64,000 bases of DNA, from contig OMYJ01000010.1 of the NCBI GenBank assembly GCA_900315245.1, positions 1 through 64,000 on the forward strand, in the 5' to 3' direction. The notes beneath the pieces were generated by a model. That model was given only the letters and a program-made list of their open reading frames with translations, did no database searches and was not told the DNA's origin. The stretch is from an uncultured Bacteroidales bacterium. Its GTDB lineage: Bacteria > Bacteroidota > Bacteroidia > Bacteroidales > WCHB1-69. This document shows positions 24,789-32,372 of the stretch, piece by piece (the first letter of the stretch is position 1; each line of letters begins with the position of its first letter). A program made the translations under genes and the position numbers.

Positions 24789-25101
24789 TATTTTATTCCT
24801 AGATTATTCTGTCTACAGCAATCCATACTAACCAATATAGCGATATTAATATGGTCGCGTGTTTCCCACCCCTTTATTTTTGGTGCAAACCACCCAGTAA
24901 ATCTTTGCCAAATATTTGATAATCACGATTACATATGGTATTTTTTTCAACCCTAAAAAACGATAGAAGAAAATATCATCCTATGAAGCACATAGCCTAT
25001 TAAAATGGGTCAAAATGGGTTATTGTGGTTTGACGGGAAAGTTTTTATTTTGCGGGTGGGAAAAAACTATTGAATGTTGTTAAAAAAGGTAATAAGATAT
25101 T
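24789..25101. promoter_or_regulatory. Intergenic region holding copy 2 of the duplicated promoter region
   Basis: 24899-25059 repeats 18078-18240; the AAAATGGGTC-AAAATGGGTT core is at 25002-25021, followed by GGTTTGACGGGAAAG. No gene seen before the ATG at 25102. Confidence 0.75.
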
Positions 25102-25350
25102 ATGAGAAAATTAAGCGATTATGAGAAGCACAATAGAAACATCGGCCGTATAAGTGGTGTTGATCGTAGAACAAAAGCTGGAAAAAACGAGGTTAGAGGA
25201 CATAAGAGGTTCCGTTTTGGGTTGACGATAATTCTTTCAGTTGGAACATTTATTTATTCTTTAGTTCAAGGTGAAAATTTTTGGAGTGCAGTATGGATTG
25301 GCCTTGCAATCTTATTAATAGGAGGCTTTATTACCGCTGTAACACGTTAG
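25102..25350 (+). CDS. Small membrane protein with two spans
   Basis: 82 residues. The N-terminal 35 residues are basic and polar, followed by two hydrophobic segments (FGLTIILSVGTFIYSLV and WSAVWIGLAILLIGGFITAV) joined by a short loop. No family recognised. It is the first gene under copy 2 of the duplicated promoter region and is followed 8 nt later by another membrane protein, so they are probably one operon. Confidence 0.6.
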   Translation: MRKLSDYEKHNRNIGRISGVDRRTKAGKNEVRGHKRFRFGLTIILSVGTFIYSLVQGENFWSAVWIGLAILLIGGFITAVTR

Positions 25351-25358
25351 CCACAATT

Positions 25359-25679
25359 ATGACCGCCCTCCTCTGGTTCATCCAAAAAATCGCGCCCATC
25401 ACCAACCTCGTCGGACTGCTGGTCCTGCTATCGGAAATCGCCTACGGCGATATCGGCATCGGGACGCACGTATATGTCCTCGCGGGCGGGTTCGCGCTCG
25501 CGGGGTTCGTCCTCGGGTTCACAAATTGGGCGTTGGATGTTCCCCCGAAATTTTTCTGGACCCAGTCGCGGGTACAACTCTTCGACAACCGCATGGGCAA
25601 CGCCCTCGGCTACGCCATCATCTTCTTCCTGCTGCCGTTCTTCGTGGCGGGGGTGGCGTGCGTGGTGGGGAAATGGTGA
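25359..25679 (+). CDS. Small membrane protein, three spans
   Basis: 106 residues, start at 25359 chosen as the first ATG after the upstream stop (8-nt gap). Hydrophobic segments at about residues 14-26, 36-54 and 84-103. No family recognised. The DNA is markedly more GC-rich than the preceding small gene. Immediately after the stop the REP-like palindromes begin. Confidence 0.6.
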   Translation: MTALLWFIQKIAPITNLVGLLVLLSEIAYGDIGIGTHVYVLAGGFALAGFVLGFTNWALDVPPKFFWTQSRVQLFDNRMGNALGYAIIFFLLPFFVAGVACVVGKW

Positions 25680-25680
25680 T

Positions 25681-25967
25681 GGAACCCCTGACGGGGTTCT
25701 GCGGAACATCGTGGGGGACCGCACCGGGCTACAGATATTGAACCCCTGACGGGGTTCATGGGGATGACGGAACGTGCATGCCATCATCCCCGTAAGGAAA
25801 ACATTATCCGAGGAAACGGTTCCTACAAAATAACACGCCATCATCCCCGTAGGGGATCCATCTCTGTAGCGGGATCCGTGTCGGCGCGCCCACACAACCC
25901 CGTCAGGGGTTCCATGTCTGTAGCAACGGGATGCAAATTGTGCCCGCCACAACCCCGGTAGGGGTTG
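25681..25967. repeat. REP-like palindrome cluster, left side of the HUH transposase
   Basis: Five palindromes: GAACCCC-TGAC-GGGGTTC at 25682-25699 and 25740-25757, ATCCCC-GTA-GGGGAT at 25843-25857, AACCCC-GTCA-GGGGTT at 25896-25911 and CAACCCC-GGTA-GGGGTTG at 25950-25967, the later ones in the opposite orientation. Bases 25681-25777 are repeated at 26683-26780. No gene in this stretch. Confidence 0.9.
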
Positions 25968-26062
25968 CATGCCCGTGGAAACGAATCCCAACAAACGTTC
26001 GTCGCATCCCCATACGGTGAATTTGTAAATGATGAATCGAACCCGAAAGGAATGTCCGTTTC

Positions 26063-26524
26063 TCACAACACGGGATGGAAAATGAACCGTTCGTCATAAT
26101 CAACGCCAAAATCATTTAGAATTTTGACATATTCCTCCTGGAATGTCTTCTTTTTGTGATGTCGGACCTGATTTTCAATATATCTCGCCACATTCGGGAT
26201 GGCGGATCTGGCGTAGCTGAAAACCCCGTACCCGTTCTGCCAGGAAAACCAACCTGGACGATAGAATTTCTTGTTAATCCACAAAGTGGAACTACGTTTC
26301 ACATCCGCCATCAACGTGGCACAAGAAACATCTGGGTTCATACCCGTCAAAATATGGATATGATCTGCCACTCCGCCGATGCTCAACAGTTTGCATCCGT
26401 GATTGGTGATGCACCCCGTCATGTATTTGTACAATTCTTCCTTCCAATCGGGTTGGATAAGACATTGTCTGTGCTGTACAGCGAAAATGTAATGGTGGTA
26501 AATCTGAGAATATGTATTTGCCAT
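26063..26524 (-). CDS. IS200/IS605-type HUH (Y1) transposase, REP-associated
   Basis: 153 residues, the normal size of a single-domain Y1 transposase. The HUH motif is HIH in GGVADHIHILTG (about residues 54-58) and the catalytic tyrosine is probably in ARYIENQ (about residue 119). Such enzymes nick and join single-stranded DNA at hairpins. The gene is flanked on both sides by REP-like palindromes, and a 97-bp block is present on each side in the same orientation. That is the layout of IS200-like elements or of REP-associated tyrosine transposases (RAYTs). All key residues seem intact. AT-rich DNA surrounds the start. Confidence 0.85.
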   Translation of the reverse strand: MANTYSQIYHHYIFAVQHRQCLIQPDWKEELYKYMTGCITNHGCKLLSIGGVADHIHILTGMNPDVSCATLMADVKRSSTLWINKKFYRPGWFSWQNGYGVFSYARSAIPNVARYIENQVRHHKKKTFQEEYVKILNDFGVDYDERFIFHPVL

Positions 26525-26682
26525 AATTTTTTATTTTATTTAATTCGATGCAAAAATACAAAATCTTATAATATATTGATGATCAAATATTTATTTGCAA
26601 TTAATTGTAAATTTTATCTGCGATGTGCTGCGTTGTTTTGTTTCGTTGCATTTAAAAATATCGATGTAACCCATACGGACAG
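26525..26682. other. AT-rich gap upstream of the HUH transposase
   Basis: No credible gene. The frame running from 26156 to 26935 on the plus strand is antisense to the transposase and then non-coding. The AT-rich stretch just upstream of 26524 is the likely promoter region of the transposase. Confidence 0.5.
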
Positions 26683-26780
26683 GGAACCCCTAACGGGGTT
26701 CTGCGGAACATCGTGGGGAACCGCACCTGGCTACAGACATGGAACCCCTGACGGGGTTCAACGGGGACAACGGAACGTGC
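26683..26780. repeat. REP-like direct repeat, right side of the HUH transposase
   Basis: Repeats 25681-25777 with about ten differences. Palindromes GAACCCC-TAAC-GGGGTTC (26684-26701) and GAACCCC-TGAC-GGGGTTC (26742-26759). Confidence 0.9.
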
Positions 26781-26827
26781 CCGCCACAACCCATTCACGC
26801 TGTCATCGCGATTATCGAAAATTATGT

Positions 26828-26835
26828 TATTTTTG
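26828..26835 (+). promoter_or_regulatory. Promoter -7 box for tcdA
   Basis: TATTTTTG followed by CGC. It overlaps the in-frame ATG at 26824, which is therefore not the start. Confidence 0.6.
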
Positions 26836-26925
26836 CGCGGCGATTGCAGGCCGGTCATGTTCAACGGACTCCGCATGGCGGCGCTGCGGCCAATGTTCGG
26901 CAAACAGAGGAGTCCGCATAATCGC

Positions 26926-27726
26926 ATGGGCATAGAAAACGCCATATTCAACCGCATGACCCTGCTCGTCGGGGAAACGGCGATGGAGCGCATCGCCAAC
27001 CGGCGGGTCATCGTCTTCGGCGTGGGCGGCGTCGGGAGCTGGTGCGCCGAGAGCTTGGTGCGCAACGGCATCCGCCACCTCACCATCGTCGATAGCGACC
27101 GCGTGTGTGTCACCAACGTCAACCGGCAGCTCCAGGCCACCACCAAGACGGTGGGACAGGTCAAGGTTGAAACGCTCAAGGAACGGCTGCTCGACATCAA
27201 CCCGCAGGCGGAAATCAACGCCGTCCAGGAAATCTACTCCGCCGAGAACGCTGCGCAATTCCATCTGGAAACCTGCGACTACATCATCGACGCCATCGAC
27301 AGCTTGGAACACAAGGCACGGCTGATCCTGCACGCCACCGAATGCCCGGGCAAGTTCTACTCCGCCATGGGCGCCGCCCTCAAGATGGACCCCACCAAAG
27401 TGTCGGTGACCGAGTTCTGGAAAGTGCAAGGATGCCCGCTGGCGCGCGCCCTGCGCAAACGGTTCAAACGGATAGGCGAGTACCCGCACAAAAAGTTCCA
27501 ATGCGTCTATTCTCCCGAAGTGCTGCCCAACAAAGGCACCGTGACGACCTGCGGAACCAACGCCTGCCTCTGTCCCAAAGCCATCATCGCGGCAGGCAAC
27601 CCCGACCTCATCAACCACGAATGGTGCTCCTCCAAAGCACAAATCAACGGCACCACCTCCCACATCACCGCCATCTTCGGCTTCACTCTCGCCGGATTGG
27701 TGATGCAAGACATCTGTTCGGAATGA
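26926..27726 (+). CDS. tcdA: tRNA threonylcarbamoyladenosine dehydratase (ThiF/HesA/MoeB family)
   Basis: 266 residues from the chosen start. The family N-terminus FNRMTLLVGETAMERI is followed by the nucleotide-binding VIVFGVGGVGSWCAESLVR and the acidic-strand VDSDRVCVTNVNRQ. TcdA uses ATP to cyclise t6A37 to ct6A37 in tRNAs that read ANN codons. The start at 26926 (MGIENAIFNRM) fits the family; an in-frame ATG at 26860 would add an unusual MFNGLRMAALRP extension. It has its own promoter and ends in a GTAGGGGCG hairpin shared with the convergent transporter gene. Confidence 0.87.
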   Translation: MGIENAIFNRMTLLVGETAMERIANRRVIVFGVGGVGSWCAESLVRNGIRHLTIVDSDRVCVTNVNRQLQATTKTVGQVKVETLKERLLDINPQAEINAVQEIYSAENAAQFHLETCDYIIDAIDSLEHKARLILHATECPGKFYSAMGAALKMDPTKVSVTEFWKVQGCPLARALRKRFKRIGEYPHKKFQCVYSPEVLPNKGTVTTCGTNACLCPKAIIAAGNPDLINHEWCSSKAQINGTTSHITAIFGFTLAGLVMQDICSE

Positions 27727-27736
27727 TGATTTAATG

Positions 27737-27762
27737 GTAGGGGCGTATCGAATACGCCCTAC
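27737..27762. repeat. Palindromic intergenic hairpin, GTAGGGGCG type
   Basis: GTAGGGGCGTAT pairs with ATACGCCCTAC with one bulged G. It exactly fills the gap between the convergent stops of tcdA and the NSS transporter. Confidence 0.7.
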
Positions 27763-27763
27763 A

Positions 27764-29107
27764 TTATCCAATTATTCCCGACACTAGAATCACGATCAGG
27801 GCAATCGGGGCGACGAAGCGCAGGATGAAGTAGTAAAGCTCGAAAAGTTTCCCTTTCAGCGCGCCGCCGTTGGTGATTTCGTCTTTGACTTCGGCTTTCG
27901 GGTAGAACCAGCCGAGGAAGATGGTCGTCGCCAATGCACCGATAGGCATCAGGTAGGAGGCGGTGACGAGGTCGAAAAGGTCGAAGATGGTGCGGTCGAA
28001 AAGGGTCCAGTGCTTGATCGGGCCGAACGACAGGGTGCAGAAAATGCCGATGACGAAGATGCTGATCATGCTGATAATCGAGCTTTTGCGGCGGCTCCAG
28101 TGGAGCTCCTCCACATTGAAAGCCACGATGATTTCCTGCAGGGAAATGGTGGAAGTGAGTGCGGCAATGCCTAATAACAAGAAGAAGACCGCGGCGAACA
28201 ATCCGCCCATCGGCATGCTGTTGAAGACGTTGGGCAGCACCACATAGACGAGTTGCGGACCGCCGGCGGGATCCATGCCAAAGGAGAAGACCGCCGGGAA
28301 AATCACCACACCCGCCAATATCGCCACCAAGAGGTCGCACACGGAAATCCACAAGCTCGTCTTGAACAGTGAATCCTCCTTGCGGATGTAGGATCCGTAG
28401 GTTACCATCGCGCCCATACCAAGACTGAGCGAGAAGAACGACTGCCCCAACGCGCCTAATACGCCCGCGCCGGTCAGCTTGCTGAAATCGGGCTTGAAGA
28501 GGAATTCCAGCCCCTCTTTCGCACCGGGCAGCGTCAATGAACGGACAACCATCAGCAACAGCAAGAAGAAAAGCACTGGCATCAGAATCTTGGAGATTTT
28601 CTCAATGCCCTTCTGCACACCGAAGGAAATCACTAACGCGGTGAGTATCAGGAAACAAAATTGATACAGCAACGGCCAGAACGAACCGGCGGTGAAGGAG
28701 GCGAAGGCATTGGCGACTTCATTGGGAGTCAGTCCCGACAGACGGTTGGTACACGCCATGACGATGTAGTTGAGTGTCCATCCGGCCACCACGCTGTAAA
28801 AGGCGTAGATGAGAACCGCCGCCAGAATGCCGAAATAGCCAATCGCGGCCCATCCCTTCTTCCGTTCTAGTTTCTTGTACGCGCCGACCACGTTGCTTTG
28901 CGTACGCCGTCCGATGACGAACTCCGTCATCATCAGCGGGATGCCGATCATCAGCACGAAAAACAGGTTGACAAGCAGGAAGGCCCCGCCACCGTTCTGT
29001 CCCAGCATATAGGGATAACGCCAGATGTTGCCAAGTCCGACGGCACCGCCTGCCGCCGCCAAAATCGCTCCTATGTTTGAGGTGAAACCTCGTTGTTCGT
29101 TAGCCAT
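27764..29107 (-). CDS. Sodium-dependent neurotransmitter/amino-acid symporter family (NSS) transporter
   Basis: 447 residues with 11-12 membrane spans. The NSS signature is clear at the N-terminus: AAAGGAVGLGNIWRYPYML, containing the unwound TM1 Gly residues and the WRYPY motif that bind Na+ and substrate. Bacterial members such as LeuT and MhsT import amino acids with Na+. The substrate cannot be told from sequence here. It stands alone, convergent with tcdA. Confidence 0.9.
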   Translation of the reverse strand: MANEQRGFTSNIGAILAAAGGAVGLGNIWRYPYMLGQNGGGAFLLVNLFFVLMIGIPLMMTEFVIGRRTQSNVVGAYKKLERKKGWAAIGYFGILAAVLIYAFYSVVAGWTLNYIVMACTNRLSGLTPNEVANAFASFTAGSFWPLLYQFCFLILTALVISFGVQKGIEKISKILMPVLFFLLLLMVVRSLTLPGAKEGLEFLFKPDFSKLTGAGVLGALGQSFFSLSLGMGAMVTYGSYIRKEDSLFKTSLWISVCDLLVAILAGVVIFPAVFSFGMDPAGGPQLVYVVLPNVFNSMPMGGLFAAVFFLLLGIAALTSTISLQEIIVAFNVEELHWSRRKSSIISMISIFVIGIFCTLSFGPIKHWTLFDRTIFDLFDLVTASYLMPIGALATTIFLGWFYPKAEVKDEITNGGALKGKLFELYYFILRFVAPIALIVILVSGIIG

Positions 29108-29199
29108 TGCTTGTTTAGTTTAAGGTTTAACTGTTCTGCCTTTCTGACAGCTGTTGTAAAAAGGTCGGCTTACGCCGGATATGCTCATATTACTACCCC

Positions 29200-29232
29200 G
29201 CCCTTCGGGCACCCCTTCTTAAAAAGAAGGGG
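29200..29232. repeat. Paired hairpins GCCC-TTC-GGGC and CCCCTTCTT-AAA-AAGAAGGGG
   Basis: Two adjacent hairpins (29200-29210 and 29212-29232) between the NSS transporter start and the ABC permease stop. They could stop transcription of the ABC operon or be a dispersed repeat. Confidence 0.6.
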
Positions 29233-29260
29233 AATGGTCCTTCGACCGTGAAATCCCCCA

Positions 29261-29320
29261 ATCCTCTCATCCTCTCATCCTCTCATCCTCACACGTCTTA
29301 CGTCTTACGTCACACGTCTC
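29261..29320. repeat. 8-bp array ATCCTCTC x4 followed by 7-bp array ACGTCTT x4
   Basis: ATCCTCTC three times and ATCCTCAC (29261-29292), then ACGTCTT, ACGTCTT, ACGTCAC, ACGTCTC (29293-29320), which overlaps the stop codon of the permease gene. Confidence 0.9.
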
Positions 29321-30650
29321 ACTTCTCCCGCAGCCAGCGGAAAATCGTGCCCCAGGATGGTTTCTTTCCGTAGGTCATGATGCCGATGCGATAGACTTTG
29401 GCCGCGAACCAGATGCAGAACACGAGGAAGGCGAGCGCGAGTCCCATTGAGAGGAGCAGTTCCCAGGCTTGCACGCCGGAGGGGAGCCGCACCATCATGG
29501 CGATGGGGGAGGTGAGCGGAATCATGGAGAGCCAGAACGCTAATGCGCCGTCGGGATTGGTGGAGATGGTCGGCACAAATACGATGGCCAGTATCAACGG
29601 GATGGTGATGGGCATCGTATATTGCTGAGAATCCGATTCGTTATCCACAACGGAGCCGGTGGCCGCATAGAGGGTTGAGTAGATCAGGTAGCCAACCACG
29701 AAGAAGAAAATGAATGAGAAGATGATGGTGCCGAACGAGACCGTGAAGTAGTTCTGGATCATCTCGAAGATGTTGTCCGGCGCGATATCTATCTGTGCCG
29801 TGTTGGGTACGTTGACTCCTGGAGTCTCGGCCAAAGTCTCCACTGTATCAGGAGTGAACAGGTTGGGGGCGGCTACCTGCACGCCGAGCAGGATGCCGAC
29901 GGAAAGGACAACCCATATCGCCAATTGCGTAAGCCCCACCAACGCGATACCCACGATCTTGCCGACTAACAGTTGCGTGGGCTTCACCGAGGAGATCAGC
30001 ACCTCCACGATGCGGTTCGACTTCTCCTCCAGCACGCCGCGCAGCACCTGGCTGGCGAACATGATGATGATGAAGTAGATGATAATGCCGCACATCATGC
30101 CGAAAATCTGGTTGACCTCGGCATCATGCTCCTTTTCGCCCCCGTTGTCATCAATCTGGATGGTGACAGATTCCGCTTTAGCCAAGTTCTGCAGGTTTTC
30201 GAAACGGGCCATCTCAATGTGCAGCGAATCTCGCAACAATTGGTTGAAGAAGATGTCGTCCATCTGGCTTTCGATGTCGGATTGCAGCCCTGACGGCAGG
30301 TTCTTTTTATAGTAGATGTTGGATTTCAGGGATTGTGTGTTCGCTAAAATTTGCAGAACCACGTCGTAATCCTGGTCGAAGGCCTCTTTCTTGATTTGTT
30401 CGATGTCGCCGGAACGGTAACTGAATGAGTAGTGTTTGTCGTCAGTGAAGTTGTTGATGAAAATCTCGCTTTCATCGACCACGAGGACTTTGGAGAACTT
30501 TTTGCTCTCGCTGAGCTGAACCAGCAGCACGGGCAGCACAATCATGGCCGCCAGCAGCACCGGCATCAGGATGGTGATGATGATGAAGGATTTTTTCTGG
30601 ATGCGTGTCAGGTATTCACGCGAAATGATCAGGAGTGTTTTATTCTTCAT
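29319..30650 (-). CDS. ABC-2 type transporter permease (NatB-like)
   Basis: 443 residues. One membrane span at about 22-44, a large extracytoplasmic region (about 45-180), then five or six further spans; typical of NatB/YhaP-type ABC-2 permeases. Together with the ATPase encoded directly upstream (overlap of 11 nt) it forms an exporter; NatAB homologues extrude Na+, but the substrate here is unknown. The operon order is DUF4290 gene, ATPase, permease. Confidence 0.87.
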   Translation of the reverse strand: MKNKTLLIISREYLTRIQKKSFIIITILMPVLLAAMIVLPVLLVQLSESKKFSKVLVVDESEIFINNFTDDKHYSFSYRSGDIEQIKKEAFDQDYDVVLQILANTQSLKSNIYYKKNLPSGLQSDIESQMDDIFFNQLLRDSLHIEMARFENLQNLAKAESVTIQIDDNGGEKEHDAEVNQIFGMMCGIIIYFIIIMFASQVLRGVLEEKSNRIVEVLISSVKPTQLLVGKIVGIALVGLTQLAIWVVLSVGILLGVQVAAPNLFTPDTVETLAETPGVNVPNTAQIDIAPDNIFEMIQNYFTVSFGTIIFSFIFFFVVGYLIYSTLYAATGSVVDNESDSQQYTMPITIPLILAIVFVPTISTNPDGALAFWLSMIPLTSPIAMMVRLPSGVQAWELLLSMGLALAFLVFCIWFAAKVYRIGIMTYGKKPSWGTIFRWLREK

Positions 30651-31581
30651 GGCTTGGCTGTTGGTTGGCTTTCTCCACCTGTTCGATGAAAATATCGTTC
30701 ATGGTGGGCATTATTTCGTTAAAGGAATGTATTTCACAATTTTGTGCAAATAGTTGCAGAAGTTCGTTGGGAGACTCACCATCTGGCAGCTTGATGTCGA
30801 AGCGGGTATAATAGTCGTTTTGGCTTTGGTCGCAGACGGTGTATTGACGGGTCTGAAGCTCTTGGATGATGTTGTCGGGGCAATTGGAGACTTGGATGGA
30901 GAAAATATTTTTCTTGAAGCGGTTTTTCACCTCATAGATGTCGCCTTCCAAAATCTTGCGGGATCGGTTGATGAGGGCGATGTGGTCGCAGATCTCCTCC
31001 ACGGAAGCCATGTTGTGGGTGGAAAGGACGATGGTGGCGCCTTCTTTTTTCAGTTGGGCGATTTCGTCTTTGAGCAGGTTGGCGTTGATGGGGTCGAAGC
31101 CGCTGAAAGGTTCGTCAAGGATCAGAAACGAAGGCCGGTGCAGAATGGTGGTGATGAACTGCACTTTCTGCTGCATCCCTTTGGAGAGTTCTTCGATGGG
31201 TTTGTTCCACCATTCCATGATGTTGAACTGCTCGAATTTCGCCCGCAGTCGTTTGTAGGCCTCCTGTTTGTCAAGACCCTTTAGCTGGGCCAGATACATG
31301 GCTTGCTCGCCGGTCTTCATTTTTTTGTAAAGACCGCGCTCTTCGGGAAGATAGCCCATGTCGTAAACGTCATGCTCCGACAAGGGATGTCCTTTGAAGA
31401 AAATTTCCCCTTTGTCGGGGAAGGAGATGCGCATCAGGATGCGGATCAGCGTGGTTTTGCCGGCGCCGTTGGGTCCCAGCAATCCGAACACGCAACCCTG
31501 CGGCACGGAAACGGAAATGTCGTCAAGGGCAACATGCTCCGAAAATCGTTTCGTGACATGTTGCACGTCAATAATATTCAT
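30640..31581 (-). CDS. ABC transporter ATP-binding protein (NatA-like)
   Basis: 313 residues. Walker A GPNGAGKTT, signature LSKGMQQKVQ and Walker B FLILDEPFSG are all intact, and the C-terminal extension (residues about 220-300) is the DUF4162 type common in ABC-2 exporters. It overlaps the permease gene by 11 nt and the upstream DUF4290 gene by 4 nt (ATGA type), so the three are translationally coupled. Confidence 0.93.
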   Translation of the reverse strand: MNIIDVQHVTKRFSEHVALDDISVSVPQGCVFGLLGPNGAGKTTLIRILMRISFPDKGEIFFKGHPLSEHDVYDMGYLPEERGLYKKMKTGEQAMYLAQLKGLDKQEAYKRLRAKFEQFNIMEWWNKPIEELSKGMQQKVQFITTILHRPSFLILDEPFSGFDPINANLLKDEIAQLKKEGATIVLSTHNMASVEEICDHIALINRSRKILEGDIYEVKNRFKKNIFSIQVSNCPDNIIQELQTRQYTVCDQSQNDYYTRFDIKLPDGESPNELLQLFAQNCEIHSFNEIMPTMNDIFIEQVEKANQQPSHEE

Positions 31582-32252
31582 ACAGCAGCGGGATTGTTTT
31601 TCTTCTTTTTCTTCTTTTTCTTTTTCTTGGAGCCGTTTTGCGGTGCCACGTAAAAGGCGGCGTTGGCGTTTGCAATGTTCAGCAACTCTTTGGTGTTGAT
31701 GAAGTTGAAATCATCAGGAAGCGTGATTCTCCCATTGGAGAGTTCCTCCAATTGATGGCGGATCAACAGGTCGTTGACTGAATTGCGGTTGTATGTCAGG
31801 TACATCATTTTCAGGTGGTTCGCCAAAGACGGGGCGAAAGCCTCACGGACATCTTCAGGATATTCGGACACCTTGTTGATGAGATTCTGCATGTTTACGC
31901 CGTAAGTGCGGAATTTCACTTTGTTTTTGTTGTTATAAGACGGCTTTACGAAAACTTTTTCTTTATTTTCGGGTACTGGCTTGGGGTAGGGCGAATCCAC
32001 ATCCAACTGGTAGTTGGACATCATGAACAGATGGTCCCACAGCTTGTTCCAGAAATCATCGTTGTTGCGGTTGTTCTCGTTGCTGTTCTCTTTTGAGTTG
32101 ATAACATCGCTCATAATCCGGACAATGGCGTATGCCGTGCGCGTGCGCTCCTCTCTGTTTTCCATGGAAACGCATTGCTCAACCAATTTTTGGATATTTC
32201 TTCCGTATTCTCTGATTATAAGGTTGTTACGTTTGGTGTTATATTCTATCAT
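31578..32252 (-). CDS. DUF4290 family protein with poly-lysine tail
   Basis: 224 residues. The N-terminus (MIEYNTKRNNLIIREYGRN) and the repeated YGxNxQ motif (GRNIQKLVEQ near the N-terminus, YGVNMQNLINKV mid-protein) match DUF4290, a Bacteroidetes-specific family of unknown function. The last 20 residues hold an unbroken run of ten Lys (AAA/AAG codons) followed by Asn, likely to bind nucleic acid or to interact with the ribosome, and prone to length change. First gene of the ABC exporter operon; promoter -7 box at 32285-32292. Confidence 0.85.
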   Translation of the reverse strand: MIEYNTKRNNLIIREYGRNIQKLVEQCVSMENREERTRTAYAIVRIMSDVINSKENSNENNRNNDDFWNKLWDHLFMMSNYQLDVDSPYPKPVPENKEKVFVKPSYNNKNKVKFRTYGVNMQNLINKVSEYPEDVREAFAPSLANHLKMMYLTYNRNSVNDLLIRHQLEELSNGRITLPDDFNFINTKELLNIANANAAFYVAPQNGSKKKKKKKKKKNNPAAV

Positions 32253-32284
32253 AGTATGATTAGTGCGTTTTCTTTTTAAACGTG

Positions 32285-32292
32285 CAAAAATA
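32285..32292 (-). promoter_or_regulatory. Promoter -7 box for the DUF4290-ABC operon
   Basis: The minus strand reads TATTTTTG followed by C, 33 nt before the ATG at 32252. Confidence 0.65.
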
Positions 32293-32340
32293 GTATTTTT
32301 TTGTTATGCCGGATGTGCTGCCGATTATGTCGCAGCAGCT

Positions 32341-32368
32341 GATAGCCAACAGCCAATAGCCAATAGCC
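32341..32368. repeat. 7-bp tandem array AATAGCC x4 after a stop codon
   Basis: GATAGCC, AACAGCC, AATAGCC, AATAGCC, ending 4 nt from the stop codon of the sugar transferase gene (32373). The same unit type is seen at 4733 and, degenerate, at 6046. Confidence 0.88.
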
Positions 32369-32372
32369 GATC

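Noticed and set aside
26156..26935. 259-residue plus-strand frame across the HUH transposase
   Set aside because: Its first part is antisense to the transposase and the rest crosses REP palindromes and AT-rich intergenic DNA.
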